This document shows positions 41,452 through 49,507 of a stretch of DNA of 64,000 bases, piece after piece. The position numbers and the translations under genes are program-made. The notes under the pieces are model-generated. The model did no database searches and had not been told where the DNA came from. It worked only from the letters and a program-made list of their open reading frames with translations. Every line of letters begins with the position of its first letter. The first letter of the stretch is position 1. Origin of the DNA: Streptomyces sp. NBC_00259 (GTDB taxonomy: Bacteria > Actinomycetota > Actinomycetes > Streptomycetales > Streptomycetaceae); the NCBI RefSeq assembly GCF_036181745.1, contig NZ_CP108080.1:806001-870000 (forward strand), in the 5' to 3' direction.

Positions 41452-42816
41452 ATGACCGCCAATCCGATCGCCGAGACCGTCGCATCCCTGATGCCCCGCG
41501 CGAAGGCGGAGCTCACGGAACTCGTGGCGTTCGAATCGGTGGCGGATCCGGCCGTGGCACCCAGGAGCGAGTGCGAGGCCGCCGCGAACTGGGTCGCGGA
41601 CGCACTGCGCGCCGAGGGCTTCCAGGACGTGGAGCTGCTCGACACCCCCGACGGCTCCCAGTCCGTGTACGGTCTGCTGCCCGGTCCCGAGGGCGCGCCG
41701 ACCGTGCTGCTGTACGCGCACTACGACGTGCAGCCGAAGCTCGACGAGTCGGCGTGGATCACGCCCCCGTTCGAGCTGACCGAGCGGAACGGCCGTTGGT
41801 ACGGGCGCGGCGCCGCCGACTGCAAGGGCGGCTTCATCATGCACCTGCTCGCGCTGCGCGCCCTCAAGGCGAACGGCGGCGTGCCGGTCTCGGTCAAGGT
41901 CATCGTCGAGGGCTCGGAGGAGCAGGGCACCGGCGGTCTCGAGCGGTACGCCGAGGCCCACCCGGAACTGCTCACGGCCGACGCGATCGTGATCGGCGAC
42001 ACCGGCAACTTCCGGGTGGGACTGCCGACCGTGACGGCGACGCTGCGCGGCATGACGATGATCCGCCTCACGATCGACACCCTCGAGGGCAATCTGCACT
42101 CCGGGCAGTTCGGCGGCGCGGCCCCCGACGCGCTGGCCGCGCTGATCCGCGTCCTCGACTCGCTGCGCGCCGAGGACGGCTCGACGGTGATCGAAGGACT
42201 CACCGCGGACAGCGTCTGGGAGGGACTCCAGTACCCGGACGCCGACTTCCGCAAGGACGCGAAGGTCCTGGACGGCGTGGACCTGATCGGGCACGGCACG
42301 GTCGCCGACCGTATCTGGGCGCGCCCCGCCGTCACGGTGATCGGCATCGACTGCTCCCCGGTCGCCGGTGCGACCCCGTCCGTTCCGGCGAGCGCCCGCG
42401 CCCAGATCAGCCTGCGGGTGCCGCCCGGCCAGGACGCGGCCGAGGCGACGAAGCTGCTGTTCGCGCACATCGAGAAGCACACGCCGTGGAACGCGCGGGT
42501 GAGCCTGGAGCAGGTCGGCCAGGGCCAGCCGTTCCTCGCGGACGTGAACAGCCCGGCGTACACGTCGATGGCCGACGCCATGCGGATCGCCTACCCGGGC
42601 GAGGAGATGCAGAGCGCCGGCATGGGCGGCTCGATCCCGCTGTGCAACACCCTCGCCGAGCTCTACCCGCAGGCGGAGATCCTGCTGATCGGGCTGAGCG
42701 AGCCGGAGGCGCAGATCCACGCCGTCAACGAGAGCGTCTCGCCCGAGGAGCTGGAGCGGCTGTCGGTCGCCGAGGCGCACTTCCTGGTGAACTACGCGCG
42801 CTCGAAGCAGGGTTAG
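41452..42816 (+). CDS. M20-family dipeptidase
   Basis: 454 residues, AAGGAG upstream. Metallopeptidase with VLLYAHYDVQP (zinc His/Asp), GAADCKGGFIMHLLALRAL (bridging Asp), VKVIVEGSEEQGTGGLERY (catalytic Glu-Glu), ADAIVIGDTGNF and the C-terminal zinc His in EAQIHAVNESVS. A dimerisation domain lies in between (~200-320). Cleaves dipeptides or N-acyl amino acids in the cytoplasm. Alone in its transcription unit. Confidence 0.93.
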   Translation: MTANPIAETVASLMPRAKAELTELVAFESVADPAVAPRSECEAAANWVADALRAEGFQDVELLDTPDGSQSVYGLLPGPEGAPTVLLYAHYDVQPKLDESAWITPPFELTERNGRWYGRGAADCKGGFIMHLLALRALKANGGVPVSVKVIVEGSEEQGTGGLERYAEAHPELLTADAIVIGDTGNFRVGLPTVTATLRGMTMIRLTIDTLEGNLHSGQFGGAAPDALAALIRVLDSLRAEDGSTVIEGLTADSVWEGLQYPDADFRKDAKVLDGVDLIGHGTVADRIWARPAVTVIGIDCSPVAGATPSVPASARAQISLRVPPGQDAAEATKLLFAHIEKHTPWNARVSLEQVGQGQPFLADVNSPAYTSMADAMRIAYPGEEMQSAGMGGSIPLCNTLAELYPQAEILLIGLSEPEAQIHAVNESVSPEELERLSVAEAHFLVNYARSKQG

Positions 42817-42912
42817 GCGTCCCGGGGGTCCCGGTCTCCTTACGCGCTGGGCGAAGCTCGCGGAGAGCGGAGACCAGTGCGGCGGACGTGCGCGGCTGCG
42901 TACGTTCGCCGT

Positions 42913-43602
42913 ATGGACGTCATCGAGGTACTGCCCCGGCTGCACATGCTGCGTTTCCGGATCGGCCAGGCGTATCTGTGGCGCGACGGCGCGGAACTCA
43001 CCCTGATCGATTCCGGGGACGTCGACGCGGCCGCGGGGATCGAGAGGGCGGTTCGCGGTCTCGGTGCCGATCCGGCGTCCGTCCGCCGGATCGTCCTCAC
43101 GCACGGTCATCGCGACCACACCGGCTCGGCGCGGGAGTTCGCGGACCGGTACGGGGCCGAGGTCCTGGCGCACCGGCTGGACGCGCCGGTGATCCGCGGG
43201 ACGGCGCCCGTCCCCCAACCGGTCCTGCTGGACTGGGAGATCCCGCTGTACGAGCACGCCCTCACGGTGCCGCAGGCGCCACCGGCCCCGGTGGACCGGG
43301 AGCTGGAGGACGGCGACGAGCTGGGATTCGGCGGCGGGGCCCGGGTGGTGCACGTCCCGGGCCACACCGACGGCTCGATCGCGGTCCATCTCCCGCGTCA
43401 CGGTGTGCTGTTCACCGGGGACGCGGTGGCGGGCGTGGGGCAGGTGATGCCGGGTGTGTTCAACGTCGACCGGGGAGCGGCGCTCGCGTCGATGCGCCGG
43501 CTGGCCTCCCTCGCGCCCTCCACGGTCTGCTTCGGACACGGCGACCCGGTCACGCGGGACGCGGCGGCGGTGCTGAGCGCCGCGGCCGACGCCGCGTCAT
43601 GA
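42913..43602 (+). CDS. MBL-fold metallo-hydrolase
   Basis: 229 residues from ATG 42913. HxHxDH motif in IVLTHGHRDHTGSAREFADRYG, then VVHVPGHTDGSIAVHLPRHGVLFTGDAVAGV and a final FGHGD. A glyoxalase II/MBL-type metal-dependent hydrolase, class unknown. Convergent with the NUDIX fusion gene, with a 19-bp hairpin at the junction. Confidence 0.88.
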   Translation: MDVIEVLPRLHMLRFRIGQAYLWRDGAELTLIDSGDVDAAAGIERAVRGLGADPASVRRIVLTHGHRDHTGSAREFADRYGAEVLAHRLDAPVIRGTAPVPQPVLLDWEIPLYEHALTVPQAPPAPVDRELEDGDELGFGGGARVVHVPGHTDGSIAVHLPRHGVLFTGDAVAGVGQVMPGVFNVDRGAALASMRRLASLAPSTVCFGHGDPVTRDAAAVLSAAADAAS

Positions 43603-43621
43603 CCCGGCGGCTCACGCCGGG
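43603..43621. terminator. Bidirectional stem-loop between MBL and NUDIX-fusion genes
   Basis: CCCGGCG (43603-43609) and CGCCGGG (43615-43621) form a 7-bp perfect stem with a GCTCA loop in the 9-bp gap and the adjoining ends of the two convergent genes. Likely terminates both. Confidence 0.65.
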
Positions 43622-44655
43622 CCGACGGGCACACCGGCCTCCAGGTTGAGCACCGTGCCGCGCTCCCGGGCCCGCAGGGCCCAGCGCAGCCGCTCGTAGC
43701 GGGCGGGCGGCAGCATCCCGGCGGCCTCCTCCTCGGAGGCGAAGCGCCAGTCCCGCAGCTCGGGGCCGGGCAGGGTCACGCGGGCGGCCGCGTCGTCGCC
43801 GGTGAGCCGTCCGCCGTCGAAGAGGAACCGCAGCCCCCCGTAGCCGGGTGGCCGCGGCGGCTCCCAGTCGACCACCAACAGCCGCGGTACGGCGTCGAGT
43901 CGGATCCCCAGCTCCTCGGCGACCTCCCGGATCCCCGCGCGGGCCGGGGCCTCGCCCGACTCGACCACACCCCCGGGGAACTCCCAGCCCGGCTTGTAGG
44001 TGGGGTCGACGAGGAGCACCCGGTCACGTTCGTCGAAGAGGAGCACACCGGCGGCGAGTGTCTCGGCGGTCGGTTCGGGTGTCTGCACGATCTCGCTGAC
44101 CGGGGCCGCGCCGGTGCGTATCGCCTCGGCGACGGCCTCCGCGGTCTCGCGCGGGGTGAGGTACGAGCTGTCCACGGCGTGGGCGTCGGCGGCGAGCCAG
44201 CCGAGGGCGCTGCGGTAGTGCTCGATGTGGTCGTACGCGCCCTGTCCCACGCGCTGTTCCCGGTTGTGGCGGCCCGGCTCCTCGCAGGCGGCCGTCCGTG
44301 CCCGCAGGATCGTTTCCTCCGGGCGGAGGAGCACATGCCTGACCGGAATGCGACGGGCCGCGAGACCGCCGAAGATCTCGTCGCGGTACTCCTGTCTGAG
44401 CAGGGTCATCGGCACCACGAGGACACCGCCCACCTCGGCGAGCAGCGCGGCCATGGTGTCCACGACCAGCCGGCGCCAGATCGGCAGGTCCTGGTGGTCG
44501 GTCACTTCGGCGAGACGTTTCTGCGGCAGCAGGGACCGCAACGCGCCGCCGATCGCCTCGGGGTCGTACAACGTGCTGTTCGGGATCAGATCGATCAGTT
44601 CGCGGGCGGTGGTCGTCTTCCCCGCGCTGAAAGCACCGTTGATCCAGACGATCAC
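43612..44655 (-). CDS. P-loop kinase/ATPase fused to NUDIX hydrolase
   Basis: 347 residues from GTG 44655, preceded by GGAGGGGG with a 4-base gap. N-terminal AAA_33-like P-loop domain (~1-180): VWINGAFSAGKTTTARELID Walker A, DPEAIGGALRSLL, LVVPMTLLRQEYRDEIF, ending with SSYLTPRETAEAVAEAI. C-terminal NUDIX domain (~205-345) with GGVVESGEAPARAGIREVAEELGI forming the box. The fusion suggests coupling of phosphorylation with nucleotide or alarmone clean-up; the substrate is unknown. Confidence 0.87.
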   Translation of the reverse strand: MIVWINGAFSAGKTTTARELIDLIPNSTLYDPEAIGGALRSLLPQKRLAEVTDHQDLPIWRRLVVDTMAALLAEVGGVLVVPMTLLRQEYRDEIFGGLAARRIPVRHVLLRPEETILRARTAACEEPGRHNREQRVGQGAYDHIEHYRSALGWLAADAHAVDSSYLTPRETAEAVAEAIRTGAAPVSEIVQTPEPTAETLAAGVLLFDERDRVLLVDPTYKPGWEFPGGVVESGEAPARAGIREVAEELGIRLDAVPRLLVVDWEPPRPPGYGGLRFLFDGGRLTGDDAAARVTLPGPELRDWRFASEEEAAGMLPPARYERLRWALRARERGTVLNLEAGVPVGPA

Positions 44656-44802
44656 GGTTCCCCCTCCTCCGTAGCCCCCTGTGGACTGCCCGCAACACCC
44701 TGCCACGGAAACGTCGCGACCGGCTGTCCCACGGGGGCACCGGGCCGTAACACATCCGGACGGCGCCTCGTTGGGGTTCACGATGAGCGAGGGGGTGCGC
44801 AG

Positions 44803-44979
44803 ATGCGCCGTACGGTGCTGGAGCAGTTTCCCGCCGGGGATCCGCGAGGAAGCTGGCCGGCCGAGGAGTTCGCCCGGGCGCGCCGGGACGAGGGCGTGCC
44901 GGCGGAGGTCGTGATGGACCTGGAGTCGGACGCGTTCCTCGTGGTGATTCCGCAGCAGGCGGGCGAGTTCCGCCACTGA
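44803..44979 (+). CDS. 58-residue conserved hypothetical protein
   Basis: Small soluble acidic protein (MRRTVLEQFPAGDPRGSWPA ... ending GEFRH) from ATG 44803, with AGGGGG eight bases upstream. Clear codon bias over its whole length supports it as a real gene. DLESDAFLVVIPQQA suggests a short beta hairpin. Function unknown. It is divergent from the P-loop-NUDIX gene and convergent with the amidase gene, close on both sides. Confidence 0.65.
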   Translation: MRRTVLEQFPAGDPRGSWPAEEFARARRDEGVPAEVVMDLESDAFLVVIPQQAGEFRH

Positions 44980-44998
44980 GAACCCGCCCGCGAGTGGG

Positions 44999-45937
44999 TC
45001 ACAGGGCCCAGTACGGGCCCGTGGCGACGCGGTGGAGCAGCCGGACCGCCGAGCCGTCCGGTGTCGTGACGCGGACCTCGAAGCGCAGATGGCGCCCCTT
45101 GGGAACGTCCGCGGAGCACAGGAACTGATGGCCGCCGGGGCCCTCCCCGGTGACCGTCAGATAGGGGGACGGGTTCTTGCCCGCCGTGTCGGTCAGATAG
45201 AAACGGCCTTCGATCCGGGCGTCCTTGTGGGTGTTGTCGGCGAAGAGCAGGTGCACCAGGGTCGAGTGGCGGCGCGGACCCGAGTGCAGGACGGCGTCGG
45301 TGAACGCCAGTCCCGTCCAGACGCCCGAGCGGAGTGCGACATCCACGGCGTTCGACTCGTTCAGCATCGACGGCATGTCGAGGTCCTCCTGGGGCGGGGC
45401 GGGGCTCTGTCCGGTCGCGCGGGCGACGATTCCGGGAAAGACGAGATTCTTGAACTGGCGGACACGGGCGTCTCCGGGGCAGGCCGTACCGGACACGGCC
45501 CAGTCCGCGTGGAGCCGGTGGTAGCCGTAGCCGGGGTCGGCGGCGGAGCGGCAGACTCGCAGCGGAATGCCGTGCCGCTCGTGCAGCCAGGCGCCGAGCG
45601 CGATGAGCTTCTCGACCTGCCGGTCCGTCCATGGGTCGGTGTGCTGCAGGTTGGACGCCGTCTCGATGCTGACCGCGCCGGTGCCGTCGGGGCGCAGGTT
45701 CGCCCTGTAGTTGGCGTCGGCCCGGGTCTCGGTGCCGATGTACTGGCCGAGGTCGCCCTCGTAACCGAGACCGAAATGCGACTCGAGGTTGGTGCTCTCG
45801 CGCCAGTACTCGTAGATCCGCCGGGCGGTCCACGGTGCGGCGATGCTGTGCAGGATGAACTGCGTGGGCCGGATGGCGGGTTGGGCGTCCGACTCGGGTT
45901 GCAGCTCGTACTTGGTGGCGCCTGGGTACCAGGCCAT
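44999..45937 (-). CDS. PGRP-type N-acetylmuramoyl-L-alanine amidase-like protein
   Basis: 312 residues, AAGGGG before the ATG. N-terminal amidase_2 domain (~1-160): QFILHSIAAPWTARRIYEYW, ESHFGLGYEGDLGQYIGTETRADANYRA, SIETASNLQHTDPWTDRQVEKLIALGAWL, GYGYHRLHADWAVSGTACPGD; His in FILHS and the later His/Cys resemble PGRP zinc ligands, though the classic set is not fully clear. A beta-rich C-terminal domain (~200-312) may bind sugar or wall. No signal peptide is visible, so it may act intracellularly or be exported another way. Confidence 0.78.
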   Translation of the reverse strand: MAWYPGATKYELQPESDAQPAIRPTQFILHSIAAPWTARRIYEYWRESTNLESHFGLGYEGDLGQYIGTETRADANYRANLRPDGTGAVSIETASNLQHTDPWTDRQVEKLIALGAWLHERHGIPLRVCRSAADPGYGYHRLHADWAVSGTACPGDARVRQFKNLVFPGIVARATGQSPAPPQEDLDMPSMLNESNAVDVALRSGVWTGLAFTDAVLHSGPRRHSTLVHLLFADNTHKDARIEGRFYLTDTAGKNPSPYLTVTGEGPGGHQFLCSADVPKGRHLRFEVRVTTPDGSAVRLLHRVATGPYWAL

Positions 45938-46039
45938 GCGTGGGGTCCCCTTCTGTCGTGCTCATGATCCTGATGCCGCAGGACCGCGTCCGGGAAACCC
46001 CGGGCGCCGCTCTTTCGGGCGAGGAAGGGGGCCGGACAC

Positions 46040-46984
46040 CTACCCCTTGCTGGAGCCGAGCGTGAGGCCGGCGATGAAGTGGCGCTGCAGCAGCAGGAAG
46101 ACCAGGAGCGTCGGCAGGGCGACGATCACCGAACCTGCCGCGAGCAGGTTGTAGTCGGTGAAGAACTGGCCCCTGAGGTTGTTGAGGGCCGAGGTGATCG
46201 GGAGCTTGTCGCCGTCGGAGATGAAGACGAGGGCCCACAGGAAGTCGTTGTACATCCACGTGAACTGGAGTGTGCCGAGGGCCGCGAGGGCGGGCCGGCA
46301 CAGGGGCAGCGTGATCCGCCAGTACTGCGTCCACACTCCGGCGCCGTCGACGATCGCGGCCTCCAGGATCTCCTGCGGCAGCGTGCGCATGAAGTTCGCG
46401 AGCACGAAGACGCAGAAGCCGATCTGGAAGCCGACGTGGACGAGGATCACCGCCCAGTACGAGTCGAACATCGTCATCGAGTCCGACATCCAGTAGGGCA
46501 GCGGGATGCGGTTGAACAGCACGTACAGCGGGGTGACGATGACCTGCTGCGGGAGCAGGTTGCCCGCGGTGAAGAGCATCAGCAGCAGGATCGAACCGGG
46601 CAGCCTCAGCCGGGCGACGGCGAAGGCGACGAAGGACGCGAGGAACAGCGCCAGCAGGACTCCCGGCACGGCGATGATGAGGGAGTTGACGAAGTACTTC
46701 GTCATCCCCGAGTCGGTGAACGCCTGCCGGTAGTAGTCGAACGACAGCGACCGGGGCAGCGAGAAGTAGCCGCGCTCGGAGGTCTCGTCGTACGGCCTGA
46801 GCGAGGCGTACACCGCGAGGGCCAGGGGAGCCAGGAAGGCCAGCGAGACGGTCATCAGGAACGCGTGCAGTCCGAGCCGGCCAGGGCGCGGGCGTCGCCG
46901 CCTGCCCGGGGGCGCCTTCGCGGGAGCCGCCGGGCCGGGCGGTGCGGAGCCGGCGGTCGTGGTGTCGGTGGGCAGCGGGCTCAA
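46040..46984 (-). CDS. Carbohydrate ABC transporter permease (MalG-like)
   Basis: 314 residues from TTG 46984, which overlaps the upstream permease stop (TTGA), with GGGGAGAGGA as ribosome site. Six TM helices; the EAA loop ILEAAIVDGAGVWTQYWRITLPLCRPALAAL is typical of MalG/LacG-type permeases. Pairs with the next permease to import an oligosaccharide. Beside a GH27 alpha-galactosidase, so an alpha-galactoside such as raffinose or melibiose is the natural guess (inference). No ATPase gene is present locally. Confidence 0.9.
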   Translation of the reverse strand: MSPLPTDTTTAGSAPPGPAAPAKAPPGRRRRPRPGRLGLHAFLMTVSLAFLAPLALAVYASLRPYDETSERGYFSLPRSLSFDYYRQAFTDSGMTKYFVNSLIIAVPGVLLALFLASFVAFAVARLRLPGSILLLMLFTAGNLLPQQVIVTPLYVLFNRIPLPYWMSDSMTMFDSYWAVILVHVGFQIGFCVFVLANFMRTLPQEILEAAIVDGAGVWTQYWRITLPLCRPALAALGTLQFTWMYNDFLWALVFISDGDKLPITSALNNLRGQFFTDYNLLAAGSVIVALPTLLVFLLLQRHFIAGLTLGSSKG

Positions 46985-47895
46985 CGGGTCCTCTCCCCTC
47001 GGATCTCCTGGACGAGATAGGTCACGACGAATCCCAGGGAGACGGTCAGCAGCACCACGGCGATGGCCGAGCCGAAGCCGATCCGGCTGGCCTCGCCGAT
47101 GATGTTGTCGGTGACGAGCACCGAGAGCAGTTCCAGGCCGTTGCGGCCCTTGTTGACGGCGTAGACGATGTCGAAGGCGCGCAGCGCCTCGATGACGGTG
47201 ATGACGCCGACGATGACGTTGACGGGCCGCAGCGTCGGGAGCACGACGCGGAAGAAGGTCTGTGCCTCCCCCGCCCCGTCGATGGCCGCGGCCTCCTTGA
47301 GGGTCGGGTCGACCGCCTTGAGCCCGGCCAGGTAGAGGATCATCACATAGCCGGTGTGCCGCCAGGCGGCGGCCAGCAGGATCATCCAGAGGTTCAGATC
47401 CGGGTCGCCGAGCCAGTCGGTGGGGTTCTCGGTGTTGCCGAGGACCGCGTTGAGCGCGCCCTGGTCGCGGGAGAAGACCAGTTGGGCGATGAATCCGACG
47501 ATGGCCAGCGACAGGACGACGGGCATGTACAGCGTCGACTGGTAGAAGCGGCCGAAGCGCACGCCCCTGTCGACGAGGACGGCCAGCAGCAGCCCGAAGG
47601 GTGTGGCCCCCAGACCGAGGAAGGCCAGCCACAGCAGGTTGTGGCGTGCCGCCGGCCAGAACTGCGGATAGCCGGTGAAGAGGTTCGAGTAGTTCTCCGT
47701 GCCGACCCACTCGATGTCACCGATGCCGTCCCAGCTGGTGAAGGAGAGCACGACGGAGGCCAGTGTCGGCCCCCAGACGACGACGACGTCGAGCAGGAGG
47801 GGTATTCCCAGCAGCACACCGAGGACGGCGAGGTCGCGGGTGGTGAATCTCCGCGGGCCTCGCCGTCCGGTGCGTCGCGCGGTGTTGAGCGCCAC
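46981..47895 (-). CDS. Carbohydrate ABC transporter permease (MalF-like)
   Basis: 304 residues. TM helices from LAVLGVLLGIPLLLDVVVVWG on and the EAA loop LKEAAAIDGAGEAQTFFRVVLPTLRPVNVIVG. Second half of the permease heterodimer. Its start lies 38 bp from the substrate-binding gene stop and its stop overlaps the next start, an operon of three. Confidence 0.92.
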   Translation of the reverse strand: MALNTARRTGRRGPRRFTTRDLAVLGVLLGIPLLLDVVVVWGPTLASVVLSFTSWDGIGDIEWVGTENYSNLFTGYPQFWPAARHNLLWLAFLGLGATPFGLLLAVLVDRGVRFGRFYQSTLYMPVVLSLAIVGFIAQLVFSRDQGALNAVLGNTENPTDWLGDPDLNLWMILLAAAWRHTGYVMILYLAGLKAVDPTLKEAAAIDGAGEAQTFFRVVLPTLRPVNVIVGVITVIEALRAFDIVYAVNKGRNGLELLSVLVTDNIIGEASRIGFGSAIAVVLLTVSLGFVVTYLVQEIRGERTR

Positions 47896-47933
47896 GGATC
47901 GGATCTCCCTGGGCCGGCAATGGGGGGCGACGG

Positions 47934-49283
47934 TCAGTCGGAGGCGAAGATGGTCTTCTTCTGCCGCTCGATGTCATTGACCAGTCCGTCCACGTCGTTC
48001 GGGTTGCTGATGAACTTCTGGATGGCCGGAATCATCACGGTGGAGGAGAAGTCCGGGCGGGTGTCGCGGTCGAGGAACTGCGAGATCTGCTTGGCGTTCG
48101 AGACGAGTTCGACGGCCTTCTTCTGCAGCGGGGTGTACGCGGAGATGTCCGCCTCGTCGCTGACGGCGATGTTGTTCGGGTCGTGCTGGAGGTAGATGTC
48201 CTCGGCCCGGCCGGTGGCGAGCCACGTCAGCAGGTCCTTGGCGCTCTCCAGGGTCTTCTCGTTCTTGAGGTTCTTCGACTTCTTCGCGAGCAGATAGCCG
48301 TCGATGGGAGCCTCGACGGCGTCCTGCCCGTGCTCCGGGTTGATGACCGGGAACGGGAAGAAGTCCAGGTCCTGCTCCTCGTCGTCCGGGAACTGCGCAC
48401 CGGGGTGGGGCAGTCCGAAGACGGCCATGCCCGCTTCGCGCTTCTGGAGGCTGGTCGCGGCCTCCTGCCAGGTGCGGCCGTTGGCGCCCTGCTGGCAGTA
48501 GGGGAGAAGCCGGCGCCAGGTGTCGAAGACCTCCTTGACCTGCTTGCCGTTCCAGGCTTCCTTCCCGGCCATCAGGTTCTTGTGGAACTCATAGCCGTTG
48601 GTGCGCATGTTGATGTAGTCGAAGGTGCCCATGGCGGGCCAGCCGTCCTTGTCGCAGAAGGCGATCGGGACGAGTTTGTCCTTCTGCATCCGCTTGGCCA
48701 GCGCCACGTACTCGTCGAGCGTCTTCGGGGCCTGGTAACCGCGTTCCTGGAAGAGGCTCTTCCGGTGGAAGACGGCCCACGGGTAGTAGTAATACGGCGT
48801 GAGGTACTGCTTGCCGTCCTCTCCCGTCGACTGGTCCTTGAGGGCCGGCGAGAAGCCCTTGAAGTCCGCCCAGAGGTCCGAAATGTCGTACAGCAGGCCC
48901 TTCTTGGCGAAGAACTGCATGCGGTAGCCGGCGAACCACATGAAGACATCGTCCGGCTTGCCCTGCAGATAGCGGTTGATGTTCTCCTGGAACGTGTTGT
49001 GGTCGACGGTGTTGACCTTGACCTTTCGGCCTTCCTTCGACTGCTTCTCGTACGCCGTGAACGCCTCGGCGAACGCTTTCCGGGGCACCGGGTCCGACGC
49101 GTTGGAGCCCAGCGTGACGGTCTTTCCGTCACCGCCCGGGCCGCCGCCGCAGGCGGTGAGCAGGGACGGCAGCGTGACCGCGCCCGCGCCAAGAGCCGCT
49201 CCACGCAGCACATTCCGCCGGGACATCCGATGACCGGCCACACTCCCTGGCACGGTTGATCCGTTGAACGATGACTGCGTCAT
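47934..49283 (-). CDS. Sugar ABC transporter substrate-binding lipoprotein
   Basis: 449 residues; GGAGGAGAGG ribosome site. Tat-type signal (MSRRNVLRGAALGAGAVTLPSLLTAC) with twin Arg and lipobox LTAC, Cys at ~45. SBP_bac_1 fold with NTFQENINRYLQGKPDDVFMWFAGYRM and ALAKRMQKDKLVPIAFCDKDGWPA. Binds an oligosaccharide and delivers it to the two permeases. First gene of the operon, divergent from the secreted alpha-galactosidase. The ATPase must come from elsewhere, as with the shared MsiK of Streptomyces (family knowledge). Confidence 0.92.
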   Translation of the reverse strand: MTQSSFNGSTVPGSVAGHRMSRRNVLRGAALGAGAVTLPSLLTACGGGPGGDGKTVTLGSNASDPVPRKAFAEAFTAYEKQSKEGRKVKVNTVDHNTFQENINRYLQGKPDDVFMWFAGYRMQFFAKKGLLYDISDLWADFKGFSPALKDQSTGEDGKQYLTPYYYYPWAVFHRKSLFQERGYQAPKTLDEYVALAKRMQKDKLVPIAFCDKDGWPAMGTFDYINMRTNGYEFHKNLMAGKEAWNGKQVKEVFDTWRRLLPYCQQGANGRTWQEAATSLQKREAGMAVFGLPHPGAQFPDDEEQDLDFFPFPVINPEHGQDAVEAPIDGYLLAKKSKNLKNEKTLESAKDLLTWLATGRAEDIYLQHDPNNIAVSDEADISAYTPLQKKAVELVSNAKQISQFLDRDTRPDFSSTVMIPAIQKFISNPNDVDGLVNDIERQKKTIFASD

Positions 49284-49300
49284 GTCCCTCTCCTCCGGGG

Positions 49301-49316
49301 TGCAACCGGTTCAACC
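49301..49316. promoter_or_regulatory. LacI-type half-palindrome upstream of the sugar ABC operon
   Basis: TGCAACCGGTTCAACC contains the perfect core AACCGGTT with CG at its centre and partial outer symmetry, 18 bp before the binding-protein start. It fits a LacI-family operator; whether the LacI at 54136 binds it is unknown because its own site looks different (ACAACGTTGT). Confidence 0.45.
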
Positions 49317-49507
49317 AAACACAACCCAACGCGAGGATTGGATCTCACTCTCCAGCTGGTGAGCCGTCAAGGGTTATGACAGGGGAACAGCCAACTGTTA
49401 CCGCATCTCTTCCAACAGACTCCAACAAGCCCTACCGTAAACGCGCGCAGTTTCTGACACGAACACGACATGCCCTGACTCCGGCATGAGAACGGAGGAA
49501 CGTCACG

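Noticed and set aside
40459..43539. Very long minus-strand open frame (over 1000 codons) across the reductase, dipeptidase and MBL genes
   Set aside because: It is antisense to three well-recognised proteins and its product is low-complexity Arg/Gly/His/Val text; high GC keeps such frames open.
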